64,000 nt of DNA from Actinophytocola sp. (GTDB lineage Bacteria; Actinomycetota; Actinomycetes; Mycobacteriales; Pseudonocardiaceae). Of this stretch, positions 24,858 to 33,442 are shown piece by piece. The notes under the pieces are model-generated. The model saw only the letters and a program-made list of their open reading frames with translations. It ran no database searches and was not told where the DNA came from. Location of the stretch: assembly GCF_009379765.1 (NCBI RefSeq), contig NZ_WHTD01000010.1, positions 23,121 to 87,120 of the forward strand, given 5' to 3'. Positions within the stretch are counted from its first letter, which is position 1. Each line of letters begins with the position of its first letter. A program made the translations under genes and the position numbers.

Positions 24858-26410
24858 GCTACTTCCTCGACGGGCTGGCGGCCTCGGTCACCCCGTTCTC
24901 CTTGCTGGTCATCATCATCGGCGTGCTGTGGGGCATGGTCGTCGGCGCGCTGCCCGGGCTCGGGCTGGTCATCGCGGTCACGCTGGCGCTGCCGTTCACC
25001 TACTCGATGAGCGTCTCGGACGCGTTGCTCCTGCTGGTGGCGACGGCGGCCGGCGCCCAGTTCGGCAACGGGGTCACGGCCATCACCGTGGGCATTCCCG
25101 GGTCCCCGTCCGCCGTGCTGACCGTGGTCGAGGGCTACGCGATGTTCAAACGCGGTGAGGGTGGCGAGGCGCTGTTCCTCAACCTGGTCGCCGCGTTCAT
25201 CGGGCAGGTGCTCGGCGCCGTCGGCTTCGTGCTGCTGATCGTCCCGCTCGCCGCCGTCGCGCCGAACTTCCTGGCCCCGGAGATGTTCGCGCTGACCGTG
25301 ATCGGGCTCCTCGCGGTCGCGACGCTCACCGCGGGCGACACGCTGAAGGGCATCTCGGCACTGGTGGTCGGGCTGATCTTCGGCACCGTGGGGGCCGACC
25401 CGGTGGCCAGTGTCCCCCGGTTCGTCCTCGGCATCCAGGAAAACTACCGCGGCCTGGACATCGTCGCGGTCACCGTCGGGCTGCTGGGTCTCGGCGAGCT
25501 GCTGCACCAGCTGTACACCGGCACCTTCGCGAGGTCCGGGGCCACGTCGGCCGCCGCCGCCAAGGCGCACGCGAAGCAGGCGCCACAACGGCTGCGGGTG
25601 TGGGCGCCGCTGAGCAGCCTGCCGCCGGTACTCGTGGCCGCGGCGTTCGGCTGCGTGGTCGCCTTCTTCATCGGCGTGATCCCCGGCCTCGGCGCCACCG
25701 CCGCGACGTTCATCGTGTACCAGCAGCTCCGGCTGGTCGCCCGCAGACCGGATGAGCTCGGCAAGGGGTCGCGGGAGGGTCTGGTCGCGCAGAACACCGC
25801 GGACAACGCCGTGGTCGGCGGGGAGCTCGTGCCGACGCTCGGGCTCGGCATCCCCGGATCCGGCAGCATGGCCGTGCTGATGGGAGCGCTGGTACTGCAA
25901 GGGATCGAGCCGGGGCCCAACGTCCTGCAGACCAGGCCCGAGCTCACCGGAACGGTGGCCGCGGGCCTGGTCATCGCCGGCCTGTTCCTGCTCCCGCTCG
26001 GCTGGGCGTTCTCCTACTACGCGTTCCAGCTGACCCGGGTGTGGCCGGCGGCCATCTTCAGCGGCGGCATCAGCCTGATCCTGCTCGGCGCGTTCGCCGC
26101 CGAGGGCCGCATCTTCGACATCTACATGATCATCCTGTTCGGCGTGGTCGGGTTCCTCCTGCGCAGGTTCGACTTCCCCGTCGCCGCGACCGCGATCGGG
26201 TTCGTCCTCAGTGGACTTCTGGAGACCAACTTCCGGCACGGCGTGCTGATCACCGAGGGCAGCATCGGTGCCTTCTTCTCCCGGCCCATCACGCTGATCC
26301 TGCTGCTGTTCGCCGCCGGGATGCTCGTGCAGCAGTGGTTCTGGAACCGGCGACGGACCCGGCGGCGGAAGGACGCCCCGGAGACCACCGAATCCCCTGT
26401 GACCAAGTGA
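24854..26410 (+). CDS. TTT transporter permease, TctA family
   Basis: 518 residues. TctA blocks are recognisable but altered: VVGALPGLGLVIAVTLALPF, FGNGVTAITVGIPGSPSAVL in place of the usual MYGGSITAILxNxPGE, then FIGVIPGLGATAATFIVYQQ and LGLGIPGSGSMAVLMGALVL. The altered first loop matches the diverged binding protein at 23141 and suggests a different substrate class from the other two systems. The ATG overlaps the stop of the mini-ORF leader. The alpha/beta hydrolase follows after 17 bp. Confidence 0.93.
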   Translation: MSYFLDGLAASVTPFSLLVIIIGVLWGMVVGALPGLGLVIAVTLALPFTYSMSVSDALLLLVATAAGAQFGNGVTAITVGIPGSPSAVLTVVEGYAMFKRGEGGEALFLNLVAAFIGQVLGAVGFVLLIVPLAAVAPNFLAPEMFALTVIGLLAVATLTAGDTLKGISALVVGLIFGTVGADPVASVPRFVLGIQENYRGLDIVAVTVGLLGLGELLHQLYTGTFARSGATSAAAAKAHAKQAPQRLRVWAPLSSLPPVLVAAAFGCVVAFFIGVIPGLGATAATFIVYQQLRLVARRPDELGKGSREGLVAQNTADNAVVGGELVPTLGLGIPGSGSMAVLMGALVLQGIEPGPNVLQTRPELTGTVAAGLVIAGLFLLPLGWAFSYYAFQLTRVWPAAIFSGGISLILLGAFAAEGRIFDIYMIILFGVVGFLLRRFDFPVAATAIGFVLSGLLETNFRHGVLITEGSIGAFFSRPITLILLLFAAGMLVQQWFWNRRRTRRRKDAPETTESPVTK

Positions 26411-26427
26411 CCGGAAGGCTGGTATCA

Positions 26428-27276
26428 ATGCCCGTCATCGAGACAAGCGACGCGTGCACGATGTACTACTCCGAGGAGTGTCATGCCGACCCCTGGGGCC
26501 CGGAGCCGGAGACCGTGCTGCTGGTACACGGCATGGCCGAGTCGTCCCGCTCATGGACGGCGTGGGTGCCGCACCTGTCCAGGCGGTACCGGGTGGTCCG
26601 GGTCGACCTGCCAGGCTTCGACCGGTCCACAGTGGACATCGAGACCTACGACTTCTCGATCGCGTCGCTGGCCACGGAGCTCGCCAACTTCCTCGCCGTG
26701 ACCGGGTGGGAGTCCGCGCACATCGTCGGCGCCAAGCTCGGCGGCAGCATCTCCCTCGACTTCGCCTCCCGGTTCCCGGAGCGCACCCGCAGCGTCACCG
26801 CACTGACCGGTCCACTGTGGGCGGAGGGCAACGGGCGCATCTCGCACCAGCCGGACATCCCCGGCAAGGTGACCGCCGCCGGCACCGAGCAGTGGGCCGG
26901 CGAGACCATGGGCTACCGGCTCGGCTCGGGTGTCTCGGACGCGCAGCGGGAGTGGTGGGCCAAGCTGATGGGCGCCACGAACAAGGACCTCGTCGCCAGG
27001 GCGGCCAGCCGCAACGCCGGCCTCGACCTACGACCGCGGCTGGCGCTGATCCGGGCCAAGGCGCTGATGATCACCAGCCAGGCCAGCAGGCTCGCCAACG
27101 GCCCCTCCCGAGACCTGTGGAACGCAGAGATCCACGACAACTACGGCTTCCTGGTCCTCCCGGTCGACGGCTACCACATCGCGGCGGCGATCCCCGACCT
27201 GTGCGCCGACATCGTGGCCGCCTTCATCGGCGGCGCCTCCCCCACCGAACTGGCTCAGATGGACGTCCGGGTCTGA
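26428..27276 (+). CDS. Alpha/beta hydrolase fold protein with Lys at the nucleophile position
   Basis: 282 residues from ATG 26428 (GGAAGG upstream). The fold is clear: oxyanion segment LLVHGMAESSRSW (residues 31-43), strand and loop RVDLPGFDRS, then the nucleophile elbow SAHIVGAKLGGSISLDFASR, and a late His in LPVDGYHIAAAIP (His250). The usual GxSxG elbow reads G-A-K-L-G, so Lys103 replaces the catalytic Ser. Either the protein uses another chemistry or it is a non-hydrolytic member. It is probably the last gene of the 23141 operon and so linked to the compound imported by that TTT system. Confidence 0.85.
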   Translation: MPVIETSDACTMYYSEECHADPWGPEPETVLLVHGMAESSRSWTAWVPHLSRRYRVVRVDLPGFDRSTVDIETYDFSIASLATELANFLAVTGWESAHIVGAKLGGSISLDFASRFPERTRSVTALTGPLWAEGNGRISHQPDIPGKVTAAGTEQWAGETMGYRLGSGVSDAQREWWAKLMGATNKDLVARAASRNAGLDLRPRLALIRAKALMITSQASRLANGPSRDLWNAEIHDNYGFLVLPVDGYHIAAAIPDLCADIVAAFIGGASPTELAQMDVRV

Positions 27277-27463
27277 CGCCACCCCGCGGGGCTGAACTCG
27301 TGCCGTAGCTCACGCCGGCCACCTACTGGCAACCGGCAGTTGCCACGCTCCGGCGCCCAACCGGCCGGACCGCGAGTCCCCGCAGCAGCCGAGAGCGCCC
27401 GGCGAAGCCGGCCTTGACCAGGCAGGGAGTCATCGATACTCGCAATGCATGACGAGTGATGCT

Positions 27464-27474
27464 ATATCATAGAC
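27464..27474. promoter_or_regulatory. A+T-rich dyad site F, upstream of the luciferase-like pair
   Basis: CTATATCATAG: perfect 4-bp arms with a 3-bp spacer, 28 bp before the GTG at 27503. It belongs to the TATA-N-N-ATA family and would overlap the promoter or ribosome site of the downstream two-gene unit. Confidence 0.6.
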
Positions 27475-27502
27475 TCAACGCTTCGTCGGCTCTGGAGGTC
27501 AC

Positions 27503-28507
27503 GTGGAAGTCGGCTTTCACCTGGGCCCGGTGGTACTCACCGGAACGGACCTCGGTACCCAGTGGCGCGAGCACATCGATCAGGTCGCCGCCGCGGCCGA
27601 CCACGGCTTCGGCTTCTTCTCGGTCGGCACGCATTTCGCCGTGCATCCGTTCCAATACTTCAACATCTACCCGTGGCTGGCCCGGCTGACCGCGGCCGCG
27701 CCCGAGCTGACCGTGGTGTCCTCGGTGGTGCTGGTGCCGCTGGCCAACCCGCTGGAGGTGGCCGAGCAGGTGGCCACGCTCGACGTGCTCAGCGGGGGCC
27801 GGTTCCGGTTCGGCTGCGGGCTGGGCTACCGACCGGTCGAGTTCGACATGTTCGAGACCAGCCTGCGCCACCGCGCGGCCAGGTTCACCGAGGCGCTCGA
27901 GGTGATGCGCCGGCTGTGGGCCGAGGACACGGTCACTCACCACGGCCGGTTCTTCCACTTCGACGAGGTGCGCCCCGGAGTCCGGCCGGTGCAGGACCCG
28001 CACCCGCCGGTCTGGATCGCCACCAACTCCGAGCCGGCCACCCGGCGCGCGGCCACGGTTGGCGACGCCCCGTTCTGGAGCCCGTTCCTTGGCGGCGAGG
28101 CGCTGCGCCGGCACCACGAGCTGCACGAGCGGACCCGGCGCGAGCACGGCCGACCGGCACCGGCCGAGGTGCCGATCGCCAGGGAGTTCTCCATCGGGCG
28201 GACCAGAGCCCAGGCGATCGAGGACGGCCGGGCCGGCATGATCCGCAAGTGGGAGGTCTACGCCGAGCACGGCCTGCAGGACTCGCTGTCCGAGAAGGAC
28301 AAGGAGCTGACCGGCGACTTCGAGGAGATGGCCAGGGAGACGTTCATCCTCGGCGATCCCGGTGAGTGCGCCGAGGAGATCGCCAGGTACGGCGAGGAGT
28401 TCGGGATCACCCACATGAAGCTGCGGGTGCAGTACCCGGGCATGCCGCACGACAAGGTGATGGAACGCATCGCGCTGACCGGCGCGGTCATCGAGCGGCT
28501 GCGCTGA
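27503..28507 (+). CDS. LLM-class flavin-dependent oxidoreductase (bacterial luciferase-like)
   Basis: 334 residues from a GTG with CTGGAGG upstream. The TIM-barrel luciferase-like pattern is present: VSSVVLVPLANPLEVAEQVA, TLDVLSGGRFRFGCGLGYRP, ARFTEALEVMRRLWAEDTV, and the C-terminal ILGDPGECAEEIARYGEEFG. The members use FMNH2 or F420 with O2. The SGGRFRFGCGLGY block is shared by monooxygenases and F420 enzymes, so the cofactor is not decided. It overlaps no neighbour and has a separate dyad site, and is followed after 8 bp by a shorter relative. Confidence 0.9.
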   Translation: MEVGFHLGPVVLTGTDLGTQWREHIDQVAAAADHGFGFFSVGTHFAVHPFQYFNIYPWLARLTAAAPELTVVSSVVLVPLANPLEVAEQVATLDVLSGGRFRFGCGLGYRPVEFDMFETSLRHRAARFTEALEVMRRLWAEDTVTHHGRFFHFDEVRPGVRPVQDPHPPVWIATNSEPATRRAATVGDAPFWSPFLGGEALRRHHELHERTRREHGRPAPAEVPIAREFSIGRTRAQAIEDGRAGMIRKWEVYAEHGLQDSLSEKDKELTGDFEEMARETFILGDPGECAEEIARYGEEFGITHMKLRVQYPGMPHDKVMERIALTGAVIERLR

Positions 28508-28515
28508 GGAGTCGT

Positions 28516-29328
28516 ATGCGGATCGCGGTGGTGCTCTCCGACGGCCATCCCACCGGGGTCGACCCCAAGGCCGCGCTGGCCGCCGACCTGGCGCTGCTGG
28601 CCGCGGCGCGGGACCGGCTGGACGGGGTCACCCTGCGGCACGGCTGGGGCACCGCGCCGCGGTGGAATCCGCAGGTGCTGACCACTGCCGCGTACCTGTC
28701 CGGGGCTGCCGGACAGCTCGCGGTCACCGTGCACGGGCTGCCGTTGGGCGTGCGCAACCCGATCGAGCTGGCCGAGCAACTGGCCACGGTGGACCATGCC
28801 TGGAGCGGTCGGACCCGGGCCGGCCTGGCGGTCGGCACGCCGGCCGAGTGCGCCAGCCACGGCATCGACCCGGCGCACGCGGCCGACCGGTTCGCCGAAG
28901 GCCTGCGGCTTCTCCGGTCCATGTGGACGGACGAGACGGTGCGCGGGACCGGGCCCGGCTACGTGTTCGACGAGGTGCGCCCGACGCTGCGTCCGGTCCA
29001 GCCGAGCGGGCCGCCGCTGTCGCTGGCCGCTAAGGACGGCGCCGACGCGGAGACCGCTGCCCGGCTCGGGCTCGGCCTGCATGCCGAGCTCGGCCCGAAC
29101 GGCGAGTGGGAAGGGCTGGTCGGCAGGTACCGGTCCGCCGGCGGATCCGGCGAGCTGAGCCTGACCATCGGCTTCGGTGCGACCGGCGCGGGCGAGCTGG
29201 CCCGGCTGGCGGCGGCCGGGGTGGATCAGGTGGACGTCCGGGTGCGGGCGCCCGGTGCCGACCCGGCCCACGTAATGTCCACTGTGGACGAACTGGCCGC
29301 GCGCGGCCAGTCGGTCCGGAAGGGCTGA
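28516..29328 (+). CDS. Luciferase-like (LLM) oxidoreductase, short form
   Basis: 270 residues from ATG 28516 (GAGGAG upstream). It keeps parts of the LLM pattern in common with the upstream gene (PIELAEQLATVDHAWSGRTR, AGLAVGTP, DRFAEGLRLLRSMWTDETV, FDEVRPTLRPVQPSGPPLSL) but is about 65 residues shorter and lacks several loops. It may be the partner chain of a heterodimer, as with luciferase alpha and beta subunits, or a diverged enzyme. The pairing with the gene at 27503 favours a two-component or heterodimeric flavin enzyme. Confidence 0.8.
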   Translation: MRIAVVLSDGHPTGVDPKAALAADLALLAAARDRLDGVTLRHGWGTAPRWNPQVLTTAAYLSGAAGQLAVTVHGLPLGVRNPIELAEQLATVDHAWSGRTRAGLAVGTPAECASHGIDPAHAADRFAEGLRLLRSMWTDETVRGTGPGYVFDEVRPTLRPVQPSGPPLSLAAKDGADAETAARLGLGLHAELGPNGEWEGLVGRYRSAGGSGELSLTIGFGATGAGELARLAAAGVDQVDVRVRAPGADPAHVMSTVDELAARGQSVRKG

Positions 29329-29800
29329 GGGTCGTGGACCCGCCGCCGCTGCCAAGGACGGTGCGGGTCGATCCTGACGACCTCCGCGTCGGCGACGGGC
29401 ACCGATGATCCCCCGGTCACGGTGCGGCTCGAGTCGGTGCCCGGCGCCTGGGATGCCACCTGTCGCTTGGCAAGGCTCCCAACGCGTCCACCGGTCGGGC
29501 CGTGGCCACGTTGATCCGGGTGGTCGGCGAGGCAGTGCCCGGGACCATCGACGTGGCGGTCACCGGCCACGTACGGCCTGTGCTTCGCCGGAGCTGCCGG
29601 GAAAACAGGGCGGGCCGGCACCGCATACCGAGCGCGGCCTGCCGGACTCCCCCAGGTGCGGCACGCTCGATCGGTGGCCACCATGACCGGCGCGGCCAGG
29701 CTCGCAGCCGAGCACGGACACCGAAGGGCGCCGAAGCCGAACACTGGGGCCGGCAGGTCCGCTCGGCGGTCCGCTCGAGGTCCTGCGGACCATCCGCAGC
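29329..29800. other. 472-bp gap with no intact gene; possible degraded coding DNA
   Basis: A GTG at 29334 with GAGGG upstream starts a 24-codon frame that stops early. Scattered coding-like segments in other frames follow on the plus strand (for example NASTGRAVATLIRVVGEAVP near 29480-29550). I cannot assign them to a family. The segment probably holds a decayed third gene of the luciferase-like unit. Confidence 0.35.
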
Positions 29801-30331
29801 TCAGCCATCCGTCTCCACGTCTACCGCCATTGCGGCAAGGAACCGCGACACCGCGAGATAGTAGGCGACCAGGCCGGTCAGCTCGACCAGCTCGGCATCC
29901 GCCAGCCAGCGCAGCACCGCCTTGGTGTGCCGGTCGGTCACCGCGGCGGCGAGCACCGCGTCGGCGTAGTGGATCAGGTCCCGCTCCCGGTCGGTGAACA
30001 GACCACCCGGCGGATCGGTGTGGTCCAGCGCGTCCAGCTGGGCTCGGCTGACTCCGGCGGCCAGCGCGAGCGGGGTGTGGTGGTGCAGCTCGTATGCCGA
30101 CCGGGTGCGCGCACCGACCCGGCAGATGATCAGCTCGCGGGTGCGGTCGTCCAGCCGTCCCCGGTAGCGCAGCCGGCTGCCCAGCTCCAGCCAGGTGCTG
30201 GCCAGGGACGGCTCGTGCAGCAACATTCGGTACAGGTTCGGTAACTCACCGTTCCTGGCCTGACCGACAGCGTCGGCGGCGGCCCGAATCTCCGAGTCGC
30301 CGCCAAGGTCTGGGTACTGAATGCGAGCCAC
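29801..30331 (-). CDS. Carboxymuconolactone decarboxylase family protein
   Basis: 176 residues, GTG start, 4 bp after the small AtuA-like gene. The CMD fold signature is present: RGRLDDRTRELIICRVGART, then SAYELHHHTPLALAAGVSRA and the C-terminal RWLADAELVELTGLVAYYLA. It lacks the CxxC pair of the AhpD branch, so it is not a thiol peroxidase partner; the EL-HHH arrangement resembles gamma-carboxymuconolactone decarboxylase-type proteins. It is the last gene of the minus-strand AtuA operon. Confidence 0.87.
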   Translation of the reverse strand: MARIQYPDLGGDSEIRAAADAVGQARNGELPNLYRMLLHEPSLASTWLELGSRLRYRGRLDDRTRELIICRVGARTRSAYELHHHTPLALAAGVSRAQLDALDHTDPPGGLFTDRERDLIHYADAVLAAAVTDRHTKAVLRWLADAELVELTGLVAYYLAVSRFLAAMAVDVETDG

Positions 30332-30335
30332 TCGT

Positions 30336-30650
30336 TCAGCCTTTCTGCTGGTCGAGGTCGATCAACAGCAGACCGTAGGACAGGCTCTTGCCATGCGCGT
30401 CCAGCTCCAGAGCCGCGGACACCCCGCCGGGCCTCGTTCCGTGCAGGACGAAGTTCAGCCCGCACACGGTCGGCACCTGGTAGCGGTGCACCTCGCCGGT
30501 CACGATGCCGGCGAAATGCGCCGCCACCCGCTCCACGGTCAGCAGCTCGACCAGCAGCGGGTAGTCCTCGTCCCGGTACGGGAACACGCAGATGTTGGTG
30601 ATCTCGCCCTTGTCGCCGGCTCGGGCGTGGGCGATCTCGTGCAACAGCAT
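30336..30650 (-). CDS. AtuA-like small domain protein (C-terminal domain of AtuA as a separate chain)
   Basis: 104 residues from ATG 30650 (AGGAGA upstream). The segment LHEIAHARAGDKGEITNICV is the hallmark of the second domain of AtuA-type proteins, and LNFVLHGTRPGGVSAALELD is another conserved stretch. In Pseudomonas acyclic-terpene utilisation AtuA is a single chain; in many actinobacteria, and here, the C-terminal domain is a separate gene next to the large subunit. The two are expected to form one complex. Confidence 0.85.
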   Translation of the reverse strand: MLLHEIAHARAGDKGEITNICVFPYRDEDYPLLVELLTVERVAAHFAGIVTGEVHRYQVPTVCGLNFVLHGTRPGGVSAALELDAHGKSLSYGLLLIDLDQQKG

Positions 30651-30673
30651 GGCCGATCTCCTCAGCAGCGGAA

Positions 30674-32020
30674 TCAGGTGGTCGCCGTGTGCAGGGTGGT
30701 GTGCACGAGCGAGCGCGGGATCGAGGTGGAACGCACCGAGACCACGGCCCGGGCCGAGGACCGCTTGCCGGCCCCGCCGGCCGGGCCGGTGATGGTCAGC
30801 GCCTCCACCTCGGCCCCGACGATCGCCGCCGCGCGCTCGGTCGCCGTCCGCGCGGCGATGCGCAGCCGGACTTCGAACGGCTCGGGCGGCTCGGCCCGGC
30901 GGGCGATCGGGCCGAGCACAGAGTCGTACCCGATGAACTCGGTGCGCAGACCCGTGTAGTGCACGCCCTGGCGGTCCAGCCGGTCCCGGACGATCTCGGC
31001 GCTCAGCCTGGCTCGGCTCAGCGCGCCCGGCCCGGCGTAGGACATCTCGCCCTCGCCGATGAATCCGTCCCGGACGCCCATCACCACCTTGAGCTCGTCC
31101 GGCCGGACCCGGCCGGATCCGCCGGAGACGGCCACCCGGTCCTGGCCGGCCGGCGCCAGCGCCGCCCTGGAGAAGTCGGCGGTGACGTCCGGGGTCAGGT
31201 ACGCCGCCGGATCGTGGATCTCATAGAGCAACTGTTCCTTGCAGGTGCGCTCCGACACCTGCCCACCGGTCCCGGGTGTCTTGCAGACCACCGCGGTGCC
31301 GTCCGGGTCCACCTCGGCGATCGGCATGCCGATGCCGGTCAGGTCGGGCACGTCCTTGCGGCCGGGTTCGGCGAAGTAGCCACCGGTCACGCTGGAGCCG
31401 CACTCCAGCAGGTGGCCGACCATGGTGCCGCGGCCGAGGCGGTGCCAGTCGTCCGCGGCCCAACCGAACTCGTGCATGAGCGGGGCGACGAACAGCGACG
31501 GATCGGCGATCCGGCCGGCCAGCACCACCCGGCAGCCGGCCCGCAGCGCGGGCAGCAACGCGTCCGCGCCGAGGTAGGCGTGCGCCCAGTCCACCTCGCC
31601 GAGTGCTTCGCCGATCGGCTGGCCGGTCTCCCACACGGTGCGGTCCAGGCCGTCGAGCTGCTCGAGTACGTTGTCGCCGTCGACCGCGCCGATCAGCATC
31701 CCGGTCAGACCGAGCCGGCCGGCGATCTCCACGGTCGCGTCCAGCGCGCCACGCGGGTTGGCCGCGCCGAGGTTGGAGACCAGCGTGGTTCCCCTGGCAC
31801 AGGTGGGCAGCAGGGTCTCCATCCTGGTCCGCAGCCCGGCGTCGTAACCGAGCGACGGATCCCGCCGCTTCCTCGCATAGGCCAGCGCCAGGGTTCGCTC
31901 CGCCAGGCACTCCAGCACCAGGTAGTCCAGGTCGCCGCGCTCGGCCAGTTCGGCCGCGGCCTCCAGTCGATCCCCCGCGTATCCGGCGCCGCATCCGATC
32001 CGCACCACGCCGGCCGTCAC
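30674..32020 (-). CDS. Acyclic terpene utilization AtuA family protein, large subunit (DUF1446)
   Basis: 448 residues from GTG 32020. Family landmarks: VRIGCGAGYAGDRLEAAAEL at the N-terminus, DYLVLECLAERTLALAYARK, CARGTTLVSNLGAANPRGAL, VDWAHAYLGADALLPALRAG and LECGSSVTGGYFAEPGRKDV. AtuA is required for citronellol and geraniol catabolism in Pseudomonas, but the family is broad and its enzymatic step is unproven. The gene is followed by the separate small domain and a CMD-like gene, and preceded by dyad site G. No other terpene genes (AtuC/AtuF-type carboxylase) are present, so a terpene substrate is not supported. Confidence 0.88.
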   Translation of the reverse strand: MTAGVVRIGCGAGYAGDRLEAAAELAERGDLDYLVLECLAERTLALAYARKRRDPSLGYDAGLRTRMETLLPTCARGTTLVSNLGAANPRGALDATVEIAGRLGLTGMLIGAVDGDNVLEQLDGLDRTVWETGQPIGEALGEVDWAHAYLGADALLPALRAGCRVVLAGRIADPSLFVAPLMHEFGWAADDWHRLGRGTMVGHLLECGSSVTGGYFAEPGRKDVPDLTGIGMPIAEVDPDGTAVVCKTPGTGGQVSERTCKEQLLYEIHDPAAYLTPDVTADFSRAALAPAGQDRVAVSGGSGRVRPDELKVVMGVRDGFIGEGEMSYAGPGALSRARLSAEIVRDRLDRQGVHYTGLRTEFIGYDSVLGPIARRAEPPEPFEVRLRIAARTATERAAAIVGAEVEALTITGPAGGAGKRSSARAVVSVRSTSIPRSLVHTTLHTATT

Positions 32021-32047
32021 TGCTCTTCGCCCTTCATGAGATTTAAT

Positions 32048-32059
32048 CTATCGTATATC
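32048..32059. promoter_or_regulatory. A+T-rich dyad site G, upstream of the AtuA operon
   Basis: CTATCGTATATC (minus-strand reading GATATACGATAG) lies 28 bp before the GTG of the AtuA gene. The spacing is the same as between site F and its gene, and the core TATACGATAG matches the shared pattern. Confidence 0.55.
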
Positions 32060-32273
32060 TTTGGAGTTCAGGAGGGTCATGTCGCGCTCGATCCGGACTC
32101 CGAGATCATCACCGCCGCCGAGGCCCTGCTCGCCGACGTCCTGCCCTCCGAAGCCGGACGACGATGGATGACCGCCGACGACAAGCCTCCAGATCGGCGT
32201 CGTCTACCTCCATCCGCATCCCCACCATGGCCTGCGGTTGTGCTCGAGCCGGATCTGCTGTGCTCCCGCCCTG

Positions 32274-33029
32274 CTACTGGGCAGGCGCCGTCTTCGCGAG
32301 ATAGACGGTGGCAGTCGCCTCGCGCTGCTGCAGCGGGTTGTCGAAGCGGACGATCTCCGCCCGCGCCTCCTCGAAGGTCTGCGCGAGCGCCGAGGTGAAC
32401 TCCGCGTCCGGCGGGTCATTCGACCACAGCGCGAACACCCCACCCGGGTGCAGTCGTGCACCGAGACGCCGCAGGCCAGCAGGCAGGTACAGATCGGCGT
32501 GGCCGGGATGAAGGAGATGGCGCGGCGAATGGTCGATATCGACGACAATGGCGTGCCAGAGCCGTTCGGGCACCATCGGCTCCACCGCGGGGTCGAACCC
32601 GGCACCAGAACGCAGCATCGCGAAGAAATCGCCATGAACCAGGCGGCACCGTGGATCGGCCGTCAATTCCGCGCCAGCAGGAATCAACCCGCGCTCGTGC
32701 CACTCGATCACCTCGCCCAGCGCGTCGACGACGACCACGCGGCGCACGGCCGGGTTCTCCAGCACCGCCTGCGCCGTGTAGCCAAGACCGAGCCCGCCGA
32801 CGACCACATCCAGCGGCGTGGGCGCCAGCTCCGCAAGCGCGAAACGCGCCAACTCCACCTCGGCGACCGTGAACAGGCTCGACATCAGAAAGTCGTCATT
32901 CAGCTTGATCTCATGCACGTCTCTACCGACAACGGGATCCCACCGCCGCCGCAGAACGAGCTCCCCCAACGGCGTCACCCGCCAATCAAGCTCCTCGAAC
33001 CGCGCACTCACCCGATGCCCGTCACGCAT
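32274..33029 (-). CDS. Spermidine-synthase-like SAM-dependent methyltransferase fold protein
   Basis: 251 residues from ATG 33029 (GGTGAG upstream; a longer in-frame start at 33320 has no support). The Rossmann region reads LDVVVGGLGLGYTAQAVLEN, then RRVVVVDALGEVIEWHE, followed by RCRLVHGDFFAMLRSGAGFD and AIVVDIDHSPRHLL, the order found in spermidine synthase-type proteins. The conserved proton-accepting Asp of the polyamine enzymes appears to fall in the VDIDHSP loop. Polyamine synthesis is not proved, because many such proteins are fold relatives of unknown substrate. No speD is nearby. Confidence 0.8.
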   Translation of the reverse strand: MRDGHRVSARFEELDWRVTPLGELVLRRRWDPVVGRDVHEIKLNDDFLMSSLFTVAEVELARFALAELAPTPLDVVVGGLGLGYTAQAVLENPAVRRVVVVDALGEVIEWHERGLIPAGAELTADPRCRLVHGDFFAMLRSGAGFDPAVEPMVPERLWHAIVVDIDHSPRHLLHPGHADLYLPAGLRRLGARLHPGGVFALWSNDPPDAEFTSALAQTFEEARAEIVRFDNPLQQREATATVYLAKTAPAQ

Positions 33030-33442
33030 GAACTCACCCCCGCACGATAGCCACCCGTCATCGCCGGAGTGACGGTGGCACGCACACCCACGCCTCGCCG
33101 GCCGGGCAGCCTCCCGGGCAGCAGCCGCCGGGTGGCCACCAGCCGGTGGACGGGACCGGGAGCCCCGCTCCTCAGGGATCGGCCAGCGTTCCTGGGCCTC
33201 GGCACGTTCGCGCTCGCCGCCGTCATGGCTTTCACCAAACCCGGACGCCGGTGAGACGTTGCACCCCATCAGCGTCCCGTTGACCGGTATCGGCATGCTG
33301 CTCATCGGAGTCGCCACCACTTCACACCGGACATTGGCGCGGCTTTCGGCGCTTCACCCCGCTGGATCACACGTGGCTCATCCGCAACACTGCACTGTGG
33401 ACCAACCCGGGGTGAGGTCGGGGCCGACCAGCGAGGAGCCGG
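33030..33442. other. 413-bp gap without a convincing gene
   Basis: A plus-strand frame at 33069-33254 (61 codons, GTG-rich) ends in a short hydrophobic segment, FLGLGTFALAAVMAFTKPG, and another frame after 33259 has LTGIGMLLIGVAT. These may be pieces of a decayed membrane protein. Neither has a family match I can name. Confidence 0.3.

Noticed and set aside
24650..26428. 592-codon minus-strand open frame opposite tctA
   Set aside because: Asp/Glu/His/Arg-rich low-complexity antisense product of a G+C-rich membrane-protein gene.
27284..27293. CCCCGCGGGG palindrome after the hydrolase gene as a terminator
   Set aside because: It has no loop and no T-run, so it does not fit an intrinsic terminator.
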